Below are positions 1 through 9,241 of a stretch of 53,427 nucleotides of DNA, piece by piece. A program made the position numbers and the translations under genes. Each line of letters starts with the position of its first letter. Positions within the stretch are counted from its first letter, which is position 1. The notes beneath the pieces were generated by a model that did no database searches, was not told the origin of the DNA, and saw nothing but the letters and a program-made list of their open reading frames with translations. The stretch lies in assembly GCA_018608405.1 (NCBI GenBank), contig JABAZP010000009.1, forward strand, positions 74,451 to 127,877, given 5' to 3'. This DNA is from Flavobacteriales bacterium. GTDB lineage: Bacteria; Bacteroidota; Bacteroidia; Flavobacteriales_E; Vicingaceae.

Positions 1-10
1 ATTTATCAAA

Positions 11-1771
11 TTATTGAACTTCAGCTTCAGAAAACTGCAATTCAAACAATTTCTTGTAATTACCATTCATGACCAATAAGTCTTGATGCGAGCCTTGTTC
101 TATGATTCCTCCAGCTTCTAACACTATAATTTTATCTGCCTTTTGAATGGTAGACAATCGATGTGCAATCACTATTGAAGTTCTTCCTTCCGTTAAAATG
201 TCGGTTGCTTTTTGAATCAACAACTCCGACTCTGTGTCGATTGAAGAGGTGGCTTCATCAAGTATTAATATACTCGGTTGATGAACGTACGCTCTAATGA
301 AAGAAATTAGCTGCCGTTGACCTACCGAAAGCATCCCTCCTCTCTCTTTCACATCGTAATCGTAGTTACCAGGTAGTTTTGATATAAATTCATGCGCACC
401 TACTCTTTTTGATGCTTCAATTACAGCTTCTTTGCTAATTTCAGGACTATTGAGCGTAATGTTGTTCATGATTGTATCCGAGAATAGAAAAACATCCTGT
501 AGCACAACTGCCATATTTTCCCTCAAATTTTCTAACTCAAAGTTTCGGATTTCTTCGCCATCTATCCTTATTTCACCTTTCTGATATTCGTAGAATCTTC
601 CTAAAAGATTAATGGTCGATGTTTTACCTGATCCCGTCGCTCCAACAAAAGCGACCGTTTCTCCTGGTTTAACTTCGAAAGTAACATCCTTCAATACATA
701 ATCGTCATCTACGTAGGCAAACCAAACGTTGTTAAACTCAATAGCTCCATTCAGTTTCTCTTTTCTAAACTCCCCTTGATTCTCAATTGTAGATTTTGTA
801 TCCAACACTTTAAATACACGTTCGGAACTTACCATTCCCATTTGGAGCGTATTAAATCGATCTGCCAATTGCCGAATAGGGCGATATAACATGTGAATGG
901 AAAGTATAAAAAATATTAACACACCTGGAGATGAATACCCTGCAATAACTCCCTTAGTCCCCCACCACAATAAAAGACCTAAAGAAGTAGCAGATAATAA
1001 CTCAACAATTGGAAAGAAAATCGAATAAGCCCATACCGTTCGAATATGCGCATCTCTGTGTTTTTTATTCATCACTTCAAACTGAGTAGACTCCACTTTT
1101 TCTCGATTAAAAATTTGAATGATTTTCATTCCTGTAACTCGCTCTTGAACAAAAGAGTTTAAGTTAGAGACTTGGGTTCGAACGTCCTGAAAAGCCTTTT
1201 TGATCACCTTTTTGAAAACGGTAGTTGCAAAGATTAAGATGGGAACCGGAATCAACGCAATTAATGCAAGCAGCCAATCCATATACAGCATTACAGCTAC
1301 AACCGCTAGGAGCTTTAAAATATCTCCAAAAATAACCAAAATACCTTGTGCAAAAATATTGGAAATAGTCTCAATGTCCGATACGTTACGTGTAACAATT
1401 GTACCAATTGGTGTGCTGTCGAAATACTTTAATTTAAATGAAAGCACATGACGATACAGTTGAACTCGAATGTCTTTAATGATGGTTTGTCCCAACCAAT
1501 TCGCAAGGTAAGATTGGTAAAACTGAATTATAGCCTCAAATATTAATATCCCGATTAAAAGCAAAGTAATGTTCCGAACTCCTTCAAGATCCGAAACAGC
1601 AACCTTTTCATCAATCATGTATTGAATCAAATAAGGTCGAACAGGAGCAAGAATAGCTAGTATAACGACTAGCAATGCGGTAAAGTAAAACTCTTTATTG
1701 TAAGGTTTTACGTATTTAAATACCCGTTGAAACAACTTTAAATCCCACGCCTTACCACTTACTTCACTCAT
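11..1771 (-). CDS. ABC transporter ATP-binding protein/permease (MsbA/multidrug-like)
   Basis: This is a half-size exporter of 586 residues with a six-helix membrane domain (about residues 25-310) followed by a nucleotide-binding domain. The Walker A motif reads GATGSGKTS, the signature is LSVGQRQ, Walker B is LILDEATSSID and the H-loop histidine is present in IAHRLST, so the ATPase looks fully competent. Family members export lipids or drugs as dimers in the inner membrane; the substrate cannot be read from sequence. It starts 13 bases after the truA stop and is probably cotranscribed with truA. The stop codon lies 10 bases from the window edge. Confidence 0.9.
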   Translation of the reverse strand: MSEVSGKAWDLKLFQRVFKYVKPYNKEFYFTALLVVILAILAPVRPYLIQYMIDEKVAVSDLEGVRNITLLLIGILIFEAIIQFYQSYLANWLGQTIIKDIRVQLYRHVLSFKLKYFDSTPIGTIVTRNVSDIETISNIFAQGILVIFGDILKLLAVVAVMLYMDWLLALIALIPVPILIFATTVFKKVIKKAFQDVRTQVSNLNSFVQERVTGMKIIQIFNREKVESTQFEVMNKKHRDAHIRTVWAYSIFFPIVELLSATSLGLLLWWGTKGVIAGYSSPGVLIFFILSIHMLYRPIRQLADRFNTLQMGMVSSERVFKVLDTKSTIENQGEFRKEKLNGAIEFNNVWFAYVDDDYVLKDVTFEVKPGETVAFVGATGSGKTSTINLLGRFYEYQKGEIRIDGEEIRNFELENLRENMAVVLQDVFLFSDTIMNNITLNSPEISKEAVIEASKRVGAHEFISKLPGNYDYDVKERGGMLSVGQRQLISFIRAYVHQPSILILDEATSSIDTESELLIQKATDILTEGRTSIVIAHRLSTIQKADKIIVLEAGGIIEQGSHQDLLVMNGNYKKLFELQFSEAEVQ

Positions 1772-1784
1772 GCTGTAAAATTAT

Positions 1785-2534
1785 CTAAATAAATCCCGTT
1801 AAAGGGTATTCGATGTCAACCAAAAACAAGCCCTTTGCAGGCACCGAGACTCCTGCATTGGAGCGATTCTTACTTTCAATTAACTCAGGAATACTTTCTG
1901 CACTTCGTTTCCCCTCATTCACCTCCAACAATGTTCCAACAATCGCTCTCACCATATTTCTAAGAAAACGATTTGCCTTGATTTCAAAAACAAAAAGATC
2001 TCCCCTTTTTGTCCATTCAGCTTTTAGCACTTCACAATCGTTCGTGTAGGTTTGTGTCTTCGATTTAGAGAAACATGAAAAATCTTTTTTTCCCAACAAA
2101 CTCTTCGCAGCAGAGTTCATGAGGTCGATGTTAATTTGCTGCTTGTACTGATGCGCTAAATCAAATTCAAAAGGATTTTTTTGTGGCGAAATAATATAGT
2201 GATACGTGCGATTTAAAGCATCGAATCGAGCGTGAAAATCCAATTTTACCTCTCTTAAACTAATTATTGAGATAGAACTACATAAGAAATTGTTTAGGTT
2301 ATAGATAAACTTATCTATGACGATATTTTTGTCAGCCTCAAAGTGAGCAATCATGAATTTTGCGTGCACTCCGGCGTCGGTTCTTCCCGCTCCGGAAACA
2401 GCTACTTTTTCTTGCAACAAAACACCAAGCGCATTTTCTAATTCTTCCTGTACACTGGACCCGTTAGGTTGTATTTGCCAACCGTGAAAATCTGTCCCTT
2501 TAAAGCTCAAATAAATGAAATACCTTCTTCGCAT
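1785..2534 (-). CDS. truA: tRNA pseudouridine(38-40) synthase TruA
   Basis: TruA converts uridines 38-40 in the anticodon arm of tRNAs to pseudouridine. The protein has 249 residues, normal for the family. The catalytic aspartate is D53 in the conserved GAGRTDAGVHA motif, and the C-terminal half has the expected RFLRNMVR block. The ATG at 2534 fits the family N-terminus (RRYFIYLSFKGTDFHGWQ). The ABC exporter gene follows within 13 bases. A Bacteroidota-type promoter box lies 8 bases upstream of the start. Confidence 0.95.
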   Translation of the reverse strand: MRRRYFIYLSFKGTDFHGWQIQPNGSSVQEELENALGVLLQEKVAVSGAGRTDAGVHAKFMIAHFEADKNIVIDKFIYNLNNFLCSSISIISLREVKLDFHARFDALNRTYHYIISPQKNPFEFDLAHQYKQQINIDLMNSAAKSLLGKKDFSCFSKSKTQTYTNDCEVLKAEWTKRGDLFVFEIKANRFLRNMVRAIVGTLLEVNEGKRSAESIPELIESKNRSNAGVSVPAKGLFLVDIEYPLTGFI

Positions 2535-2542
2535 AGCTTCGG

Positions 2543-2550
2543 CAAAAATA
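2543..2550 (-). promoter_or_regulatory. Candidate truA promoter -7 box (TATTTTTG)
   Basis: On the minus strand the sequence TATTTTTG matches the Bacteroidota -7 consensus TAnnTTTG and ends 8 bases before the truA ATG. No clear -33 TTTG is visible at the expected distance, so this rests on the -7 box and its position. Confidence 0.4.
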
Positions 2551-2952
2551 TAGAAACCAGAGTTCTGTTATTCCTTGCGCCTGGAGTTTTATAGATCTCC
2601 ATAAGTCTTTGTCCGCTATTTAAAAATACCCCCTACTCCATTGGATTTCATATCAACACAATTTTGTTCAAAAAGACCCTAACTTTTTTCACTAAAAAAG
2701 CAATGAAAATTGTACTTTTAAAATGCTGAAAAAAGGTGTCGCCAATTAACTTTTTACACTACAATTACCGCTTATCTATTTTATTTACAGTAAAATAGGT
2801 GGTTTTATTCAAAAAAAAGTTTGATGCATATCTCAGCGATTGACTAGTCAGATTACTGAATCCACAGCTTCAGAGGTGGAAGATTGTTTTGAACATCGCT
2901 CCATTCTGTTGATAAGTGTATTTGGAAATAAAACGTTAAGAAAAGAAAAAGT
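2551..2952. other. Intergenic region between truA and parA
   Basis: About 400 bases separate the divergent truA and parA genes. The stretch is AT-rich with several homopolymer A and T runs. I see no RNA gene, repeat or terminator. A 9-mer at 2907-2915 (TGTTGATAA) differs by one base from a DnaA box (TGTGGATAA). No parS-like palindrome (TGTTTCACGTGAAACA) is present. A parA promoter must lie here but I could not place it with confidence. Confidence 0.5.
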
Positions 2953-3756
2953 ATGGGTAAAATAATAGCAGTAGCCAACCAAAAAGGTGGTGTAGGAAAA
3001 ACAACCACTTCCATTAATTTGGCAGCAGCTTTGGGTGTTTTAGAAAGAAAAGTATTGTTGGTAGATGCAGACCCACAAGCCAATTCTACCTCAGGAGTTG
3101 GAATTGATCCGAAGAGTGTTAAAACAAGCATTTACGAATGCATTGTAAATGAAACAAACCCGAAGGACATCATCATAAAGACCAATTCTCCGAATTTAGA
3201 TTTACTTCCTGCACACATTGACTTAGTGGGTGCTGAAATCGAAATCATCAATCTTCCTAGCCGAGAGCAAATGATGCGCAAGTCGTTAAGCAAAATCAAA
3301 GACGATTATGACTTCATCATCATTGACTGCTCTCCTTCATTGGGACTCATCACATTAAACTCCTTAACTGCTGCAGACTCAGTTATCATTCCCGTTCAAT
3401 GTGAGTATTTTGCATTAGAAGGATTAGGAAAACTCTTAAATACCATCAAGATTGTACAATCGAGACTAAATCCTGAATTGAGCATTGAAGGCTTGTTGTT
3501 AACTATGTATGATATTCGATTGAGACTTTCTAACCAAGTGGTAGAAGAAGTTAAAACACACTTTCAGCAAATGGTTTTTGATACCATTATTCAGCGAAAT
3601 ACGAAGCTGGGTGAAGCGCCAAGTCATGGAGAAACAATAATTATGCACGACGCAAGTTGTAAAGGGGCCATCAATTATTTGAATTTAGCGAGAGAGATTT
3701 TGCAAAAGAATGAGATGACCCAATTGAAGGAATCAGAAAAAGTAATTAACGTTTAG
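2953..3756 (+). CDS. parA: Chromosome partitioning ATPase ParA (Soj)
   Basis: ParA is a deviant Walker-type ATPase that binds DNA non-specifically and positions ParB-parS complexes during chromosome segregation. The 267-residue protein opens with the deviant Walker A motif KGGVGKTT (residues 11-18), with the signature lysine K11, followed by VDADPQAN and the Walker B-like FIIIDCSPSLG. Its size is that of chromosomal Soj proteins, without an N-terminal helix-turn-helix. parB begins 3 bases after the stop, so the two form an operon. Confidence 0.95.
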   Translation: MGKIIAVANQKGGVGKTTTSINLAAALGVLERKVLLVDADPQANSTSGVGIDPKSVKTSIYECIVNETNPKDIIIKTNSPNLDLLPAHIDLVGAEIEIINLPSREQMMRKSLSKIKDDYDFIIIDCSPSLGLITLNSLTAADSVIIPVQCEYFALEGLGKLLNTIKIVQSRLNPELSIEGLLLTMYDIRLRLSNQVVEEVKTHFQQMVFDTIIQRNTKLGEAPSHGETIIMHDASCKGAINYLNLAREILQKNEMTQLKESEKVINV

Positions 3757-3758
3757 TT

Positions 3759-4649
3759 ATGACAAAAAGGCCGACATTAGGTAGGGGCTTAAGTGCACTC
3801 TTAGAGGACGATAAAACAGATGTTACTGGTTCAGCAGACGCAAGTCAGTTGTCGAAAACAGTTGGATCTATTGCAGAAATTGAGATTTCAAAGATTGAAG
3901 CAAACCCTTTTCAACCAAGAACTAAATTTGAAGAAGAGGCATTACAAGAGCTTTCTCAATCGATTAAAGAGTTAGGAATTATTCAACCAGTCACCGTTCG
4001 CAAATTGGGTTACGATAAGTACCAATTAATTTCTGGTGAACGAAGGTTTAGGGCATCGCAGCTTGCGGGGTTGACTCAAATTCCTGCCTACGTGCGAATT
4101 GCGAACGATCAGAGCATGTTGGAAATGGCTTTGGTAGAGAACATTCAGCGTGCTGAATTGGATGCCATTGAAGTGGCTATTTCCTACCAACGGTTGATTG
4201 AAGAGTGCAAATTGACGCAAGAAGAAATGAGCCAACGGGTGGGTAAAAAGCGTTCAACCATCTCTAACTACTTACGATTGCTGAAATTACCTGCAGAAAT
4301 TCAGAATGGCATCCGTAGCAATCACTTGAGCATGGGCCATGCAAGAGCGTTGGTAAACATTGAAAATCCAGAAAGCCAATTAGAACTTTACCGTCAAATT
4401 TTAGAAGAGACACTTTCCGTTCGGAAAACAGAAGAGTTGGCGAAAGGAAAGAAAGAAAGTTCAACTTCTGCTTCAAAAGCCAAAGCTCCTCTTTCTGTGG
4501 TTGACAAAAGAATTCGCATGAACTTGACCGATCACTTTAGCGTTCCTGTTAAATTTCAGAGGAAAGACGAAGAAAAAGGTAGTATTACCATACCCTTTGA
4601 AAATGAAGAGGAACTCGCTAAGATTCTAAAGAAAATGAAACTTAAATAG
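3759..4649 (+). CDS. parB: Chromosome partitioning protein ParB
   Basis: ParB binds parS sites and spreads as a CTP-dependent clamp. The 296-residue protein has the ParB/Srx N-terminal domain (about residues 38-130) with the CTP-binding GERRFRA motif and the ENIQRAELDAIEVA block, then the KorB-type helix-turn-helix (about 135-190, SQRVGKKRSTISNYLRLLKLP) and a C-terminal dimerisation segment. It lies 3 bases after parA. I find no canonical parS palindrome in the window, so its binding sites must lie elsewhere or diverge from the consensus. Confidence 0.95.
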   Translation: MTKRPTLGRGLSALLEDDKTDVTGSADASQLSKTVGSIAEIEISKIEANPFQPRTKFEEEALQELSQSIKELGIIQPVTVRKLGYDKYQLISGERRFRASQLAGLTQIPAYVRIANDQSMLEMALVENIQRAELDAIEVAISYQRLIEECKLTQEEMSQRVGKKRSTISNYLRLLKLPAEIQNGIRSNHLSMGHARALVNIENPESQLELYRQILEETLSVRKTEELAKGKKESSTSASKAKAPLSVVDKRIRMNLTDHFSVPVKFQRKDEEKGSITIPFENEEELAKILKKMKLK

Positions 4650-4654
4650 AGTAA

Positions 4655-5239
4655 ATGAAAAAGCAATTTGCTTTCATTTTTCTTTTTTTAGTCGGGTTGA
4701 GTTGTTTCGGTCAGAAGGATAAAGCACCTGCTCCAAAAGCAGACACTCTTTACCTAGATAGTTTACCTACTCATTCACCTAAAAAAGCGACCTTGCTTTC
4801 TTTGGCATTACCCGGGTTAGGACAAGCCTACAATAAAAAGTATTGGAAAATCCCACTAGTCTATGCCATTATTGGAACTCCTCTCTTCTTTGTCTTGGAC
4901 GAAGCCAGGCTCTACAATGAATTTAAAGATGCCTATATCTCAGAGCAATTAGGAGAAACGCACAAGTACACAGACGTCTACAATGGAACTCAATTAAACG
5001 CCTTACTCGAAGGGCACCGACAGAATAGAGATTTGTTTACCGTATTAACCGTTGCAGCATATGCCATGAATATTTTAGACGCCGCTGTAGACGCACACTT
5101 GTACAACTTTGACGTGAGCGACGATTTGTCGGCTTCCTTTAAGCCGAGTTTTCAGCTTGATCGAATGAGCAACACTATGATTCCTTCCATGACGCTTTCC
5201 TTAAAATTTGGTAAAAAGAGCCAAAAAAACGCCTTTTAA
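4655..5239 (+). CDS. DUF5683 domain-containing membrane protein
   Basis: This 194-residue protein has an N-terminal signal sequence (hydrophobic residues 4-18, then FGQ), a conserved central block with LPGLGQAYNKKYWKIP, and hydrophobic segments around residues 65-80 and 130-145. The pattern matches the DUF5683 family, found next to parAB in many Bacteroidota. Its function is unknown. It starts 5 bases after the parB stop and is presumably cotranscribed with it. Confidence 0.8.
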   Translation: MKKQFAFIFLFLVGLSCFGQKDKAPAPKADTLYLDSLPTHSPKKATLLSLALPGLGQAYNKKYWKIPLVYAIIGTPLFFVLDEARLYNEFKDAYISEQLGETHKYTDVYNGTQLNALLEGHRQNRDLFTVLTVAAYAMNILDAAVDAHLYNFDVSDDLSASFKPSFQLDRMSNTMIPSMTLSLKFGKKSQKNAF

Positions 5240-5280
5240 ACCGAACATGTATTTTACAACACACATCTGCCCACTAACTA

Positions 5281-5288
5281 TACTTTTG
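5281..5288 (+). promoter_or_regulatory. Candidate dapB promoter -7 box (TACTTTTG)
   Basis: TACTTTTG fits the TAnnTTTG consensus and ends 5 bases before the dapB ATG at 5294. Transcription would then begin at or within a few bases of the start codon, predicting a leaderless dapB mRNA. No good -33 element is seen. Confidence 0.4.
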
Positions 5289-5293
5289 ACTCC

Positions 5294-6010
5294 ATGAAAA
5301 TTGCCCTACTCGGTTACGGAAAAATGGGAAAAGCCATTGAAAGCATTGCTGTTGAGCGAGGCCATGAAGTGGTGCTGAAAATTAATGCCGATAATTTAGA
5401 AGACTTAACCCAAGAGAACTTGAGCGTCGCCGATGTGGCTATTGAGTTTTCTACTCCCGAACACGTGCTTTCAAACATTGAACGTGCTTTACATGCAGGT
5501 ACACCAATTGTGGTTGGAACAACAGGATGGTACGATCAACAAGAAGAAGTTTACAAGCAAGTGAAAGAGTTTAACGGTACTTTCTTAGCAGCATCTAACT
5601 TTAGCGTTGGGGTCAACATATTTTTTGAAGTGAACCGAAGGCTCGCTGAATTGATGGCTAATCAAGAAAGCTACACGGCTACCATTGAAGAAATTCATCA
5701 CACCGAAAAGCTTGACAGCCCTAGTGGAACAGCGATTACCTTGGCTGACGGTATTATTGAACAGATTGGCACCTACTACTCTTGGGAGAATAACTCAAGC
5801 GACAAAAATGATGTACTTGAAATCATATCTCACAGAGAACCGAATGTTCCTGGAACACACGAAATCACCTATGACTCCGATATTGATCAAATTAGCATAA
5901 AACACGAAGCCAAAAATCGCAAAGGTTTTGCACTTGGTGCCGTGTTGGCAGCGGAGTTCATTCAAACCAAAAAAGGCATTTTTACCATGCAAGATGTATT
6001 AAAAAACTAA
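5294..6010 (+). CDS. dapB: 4-hydroxy-tetrahydrodipicolinate reductase
   Basis: DapB reduces 4-hydroxy-tetrahydrodipicolinate with NAD(P)H in the lysine and meso-diaminopimelate pathway, which supplies peptidoglycan. The 238-residue protein begins with the Rossmann motif GYGKMGKAI and contains the substrate-binding motif EIHHTEKLDSPSGTA. The C-terminal HEAKNRKGFALGA stretch is also typical. It follows the DUF5683 gene after 54 bases and precedes lepB by 3 bases. Confidence 0.95.
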   Translation: MKIALLGYGKMGKAIESIAVERGHEVVLKINADNLEDLTQENLSVADVAIEFSTPEHVLSNIERALHAGTPIVVGTTGWYDQQEEVYKQVKEFNGTFLAASNFSVGVNIFFEVNRRLAELMANQESYTATIEEIHHTEKLDSPSGTAITLADGIIEQIGTYYSWENNSSDKNDVLEIISHREPNVPGTHEITYDSDIDQISIKHEAKNRKGFALGAVLAAEFIQTKKGIFTMQDVLKN

Positions 6011-6013
6011 CCC

Positions 6014-7726
6014 ATGACAACAGCACTCATTATTATCCTTTTCTACTTTATTGCCTCTCATTTTGGCTTATTTCTCTTGTTTAAAAAAGCAGGAGTTGAG
6101 GCTTGGAAGGCTTTGGTCCCTTTTTACAGCACCTACCTTGCAATCAAAATGATTCACAAACCAATTTGGTGGATGGCCATTTATTACATCCCATTTTTGG
6201 GTTTTATTGTTTGGGTGGGCATTATCGTTGAGCTTTTGAAGCAGTTTAAGATTTTAACGTTTTGGGAGCATGCTTTAGCTGTCGTATTGACGCCTTTTTA
6301 CTTGGCTTATGTAGGGCTTTCTGACAACTATCAACATGCAGGCTATGAGTTTGTAGAAAACTACAAGAAGACAAAAATTCGAGAATGGGCAGATGCCATT
6401 GCGTTTGCAGTGATTGCAGCCACCATGATTCGAGCAATTTACATTGAGGCCTTTACTATCCCTACTTCTTCTATGGAGAAATCATTGCAGGTGGGCGATT
6501 TCCTTTTTGTGAGTAAAGTAAGTTATGGTTCACGAATTCCAAACACACCTATTTTCTTCCCATTTGCGCACCACACTTTGCCGGGAACAGACAATGTTAA
6601 ATCATATTCTGAATTAATTCAATTGCCCTACAAAAGGCTGTTTAAACTTCAAGATGTTAAACGAAATGAGGCGGTGGTGTTCAACTTTCCTGCAGGTGAT
6701 ACGGTTGCCGTGGAGCAGCAAGCACAAACCTACTATGCCCTATTGAGAGAATACGATGCGATTTTTGGAAAAGAAAACGGCAAAAAGTATTTTATGGAAG
6801 GCCTTCCTAAGCAATACCAACGAAACTTCATCGATCGTTATTTTCAGCCGAATAGAGACTTAAATGACGACATGACTCCTGCAAAAGCTCAAAAAATTGT
6901 AACGGAAGGTTTTGAAGTGGTGGCAAGACCGGTTGACAAAAGAGAAAACTACATTAAGCGTTGCGTGGCTTTACCCGGAGATCAGTTGGAAATTAAAGAC
7001 GGTAAATTATTCATTAACCAAGAAGAAGCGTATCAATCAGAAGGACAGCAAACAAACTATTTAGTTACGTGCAAAGGACAAAGCAACCCACAGTTGCCTC
7101 CTATTCGCTATGAATTGCTGATAGACAATGAAATCACTGATTTCAGTTGGTCTCCTGAAATGGGAAGTTCTATGGAACTCCATTTAACGGCAGAAGCACT
7201 TGAATTTATTCGTTCCATGAGCAGTGTGGTGAGTGTAGAAAGAATTATTAAGGAAAAGGGTGAATATCAAAATTCGAGCTTAAAAAGCTACCCTATTTTT
7301 CCAAATACAGCTGAATCGGATTGGACAGAGGATAATTTTGGACCGATTTCTATTCCATACAAAGGAGAAGTATTACAGTTGACAACCGCTAACTTACCGA
7401 TGTATGAGCGCTTGATTGACATTTACGAAAACAACGACCTAAAGGTAGAAGACGGTCAAATTTACATTAATGGAGAAGCAACAACGAGCTACGAAGTGAA
7501 AATGGATTACTATTGGATGATGGGTGACAACCGACATAATTCGCAAGACAGTCGATTTTGGGGATTTGTGCCGGAAGATCACATTGTTGGTAAGGCCGTA
7601 TTCATTTGGATGTCACTCGATCCTAATAAATCATCTTTGTTTAGCAAAATACGTTGGGACCGTGTTTTCAACTTGGTGCACAATGACGATGAAGCTTATG
7701 GCGACAGAAAAGAAATGGGACAGTAA
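6014..7726 (+). CDS. lepB: Signal peptidase I (long Bacteroidota form)
   Basis: LepB cleaves signal peptides from Sec-exported proteins at the outer face of the inner membrane. Hydrophobic helices fill the first 100 residues, and a further helix precedes the catalytic serine S153 in TIPTSSMEKSL. The catalytic lysine is K315 in YIKRCVALPGD, and the GDNRHNSQDSR box lies near the C-terminus. At 570 residues it is far longer than the E. coli enzyme (324): the extra length lies between the serine and lysine boxes (about 190-300) and before the last box (about 340-470). Long forms are common in Flavobacteriia. It begins 3 bases after dapB. Confidence 0.93.
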   Translation: MTTALIIILFYFIASHFGLFLLFKKAGVEAWKALVPFYSTYLAIKMIHKPIWWMAIYYIPFLGFIVWVGIIVELLKQFKILTFWEHALAVVLTPFYLAYVGLSDNYQHAGYEFVENYKKTKIREWADAIAFAVIAATMIRAIYIEAFTIPTSSMEKSLQVGDFLFVSKVSYGSRIPNTPIFFPFAHHTLPGTDNVKSYSELIQLPYKRLFKLQDVKRNEAVVFNFPAGDTVAVEQQAQTYYALLREYDAIFGKENGKKYFMEGLPKQYQRNFIDRYFQPNRDLNDDMTPAKAQKIVTEGFEVVARPVDKRENYIKRCVALPGDQLEIKDGKLFINQEEAYQSEGQQTNYLVTCKGQSNPQLPPIRYELLIDNEITDFSWSPEMGSSMELHLTAEALEFIRSMSSVVSVERIIKEKGEYQNSSLKSYPIFPNTAESDWTEDNFGPISIPYKGEVLQLTTANLPMYERLIDIYENNDLKVEDGQIYINGEATTSYEVKMDYYWMMGDNRHNSQDSRFWGFVPEDHIVGKAVFIWMSLDPNKSSLFSKIRWDRVFNLVHNDDEAYGDRKEMGQ

Positions 7727-7751
7727 ATGAACATTTCTTGCGACGTAACCT

Positions 7752-7759
7752 TACTTTTG
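7752..7759 (+). promoter_or_regulatory. Candidate ubiE/menG promoter -7 box (TACTTTTG)
   Basis: TACTTTTG matches TAnnTTTG and lies 17 bases upstream of the ATG chosen for the methyltransferase gene. This supports the start at 7777 over the longer reading beginning with TTG at 7738, which would run through the box. Confidence 0.35.
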
Positions 7760-7776
7760 CATCAGCAAAAAGCATT

Positions 7777-8505
7777 ATGGCAGAAACAGTAACACCTTAC
7801 AAAGAAAAAAACAGTTCTAAAAAAGAACAGGTAGCAGAAATGTTCGACAACATTTCGCATCGTTACGACTTTTTAAATCATTTCCTATCACTAGGAATAG
7901 ATAAGCTTTGGCGAAAAAAGGCAGTTAAAATTTTAAGTGCCATTCAGCCAAAAGTAATTTTAGACGTAGCTACCGGAACCGGAGATTTTGCCATTGAAAG
8001 TCTTTCGCTTAAGCCAACTGAAGTTGTGGGAATTGACATCAGTCAAGGCATGTTGGATAAAGGTATTGTCAAAATTAAAAAGAACGGTCAGGAAGACATT
8101 ATTGAATTAAAGTACGGCGATTCAGAAGACATTCCATTTGAAGACAATTACTTTGATGCAATTACCGTTGCTTTTGGCGTTCGAAATTTTGAGAATTTAG
8201 AAAAAGGACTTTCTGAGATGAAACGCGTGTTGAAAACGGGAGGAATGGCCGTTGTATTAGAGTTTTCTAAACCCAAAGCGTTTCCAATCAAGCAGATTTA
8301 CAACTTTTACTTTCACAAGGTATTGCCAGGTATTGGTAAGTTAGTGTCGAAAGACGCATCGGCATATACCTATTTACCGGAATCAGTAGAAGCATTTCCG
8401 GAAGGAAAAGAGTTTGAAGACATTCTGAAGAAATTAGGGTTTCAGTACAAAAGCACGCATCCCCTGTTTTTTGGAATTTCATCTATTTATGTGGTTCAAA
8501 AATAA
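7777..8505 (+). CDS. ubiE: Demethylmenaquinone methyltransferase (UbiE/MenG)
   Basis: The enzyme methylates demethylmenaquinone to menaquinone, the respiratory quinone of this group, using S-adenosylmethionine. I chose the ATG at 7777, giving 242 residues; the reading frame stays open back to a TTG at 7738, but those 13 codons overlap a likely promoter box. Family marks are VAEMFDNISHRYDFLNH, the SAM motif DVATGTGDFAIE and VAFGVRNFENLEKGL. porT follows after 27 bases, a neighbourhood I recall from other Bacteroidota. Confidence 0.92.
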   Translation: MAETVTPYKEKNSSKKEQVAEMFDNISHRYDFLNHFLSLGIDKLWRKKAVKILSAIQPKVILDVATGTGDFAIESLSLKPTEVVGIDISQGMLDKGIVKIKKNGQEDIIELKYGDSEDIPFEDNYFDAITVAFGVRNFENLEKGLSEMKRVLKTGGMAVVLEFSKPKAFPIKQIYNFYFHKVLPGIGKLVSKDASAYTYLPESVEAFPEGKEFEDILKKLGFQYKSTHPLFFGISSIYVVQK

Positions 8506-8532
8506 ACCAAACAATAAAGCGTTTAGCAGTTC

Positions 8533-9240
8533 ATGAAGTATTGTATTAGTCTTCTTCTTGTTTTTTGCAGTTTATTCGCGGTGGCGCAAAAGCCTAAGGT
8601 GAAAAACTTGCAAAAGTTTGATCAAAAGATCATCCACTTTGGATTTGCACTAGGGGTGAACGGCGGAGGATTTGCCTTGCAGCGAAATGCTTATAACTTG
8701 AGAACCGACAGTTTACAAAGCATTAATGTGGTAAATCAAAGTGGATTTAACTTAGGCATTGTAAGTGACTTGCACATTACGCCACTATTAAACCTTCGTT
8801 TTTTACCGACCCTTGTTTTTGGTCAGCGAAACATGGAGTTTAACTTTGTCAACTTTCAAGGCATACGCTACACAGAGTTTCGTCAAATTGAATCGACTTA
8901 TTTAGACTTTCCATTGTTGGTGAAGTATCGTTCTAAGCGTGTCAATAACTTTGCGGCTTACCTTATTGCTGGTGGTAAGTACTCGCTCGATTTAGCCTCT
9001 AACGAACGGGTGAAGAACGTAGACATTCCTGAATCTATCATTAAATTGAAACGCAACACCTATGCTGCTGAAGTAGGTGTTGGGACTGATTTCTTCCTGC
9101 CTTATTTTAAATTGGGCCTTGAACTAAAAATGTCTTACAGTTTAGACAACGCCATGATTCGAGACAATACAGAGCTTTCAAATCCAATTGAAGAGATTCG
9201 TCCTAAGATGTTCTTCTTTACCATATTGTTTGAAGGTTAA
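8533..9240 (+). CDS. porT: Type IX secretion / gliding protein PorT
   Basis: PorT is an outer-membrane beta-barrel protein needed for the Bacteroidota type IX secretion system. The 235-residue protein has a signal peptide (to about residue 18, FAVAQ) and alternating amphipathic strands ending in the aromatic strand FFFTILFEG. The C-terminal segment NPIEEIRPKMFFFTILF and the location next to ubiE favour PorT over a generic porin-family protein. The T9SS cargo protein at 52.3-53.0 kb shows that the secretion system is in use. Confidence 0.8.
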   Translation: MKYCISLLLVFCSLFAVAQKPKVKNLQKFDQKIIHFGFALGVNGGGFALQRNAYNLRTDSLQSINVVNQSGFNLGIVSDLHITPLLNLRFLPTLVFGQRNMEFNFVNFQGIRYTEFRQIESTYLDFPLLVKYRSKRVNNFAAYLIAGGKYSLDLASNERVKNVDIPESIIKLKRNTYAAEVGVGTDFFLPYFKLGLELKMSYSLDNAMIRDNTELSNPIEEIRPKMFFFTILFEG

Positions 9241-9241
9241 G

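Noticed and set aside
2535..2952. Possible chromosome origin between truA and parA
   Set aside because: Only one degenerate DnaA-like box is present, with no box cluster, no dnaA gene and no obvious unwinding element beyond general AT-richness.
2853..3131. Minus-strand frame of 92 residues at the start of parA
   Set aside because: It is a shadow of parA, whose frame has a complete family match; the opposite frame has no recognisable domain.
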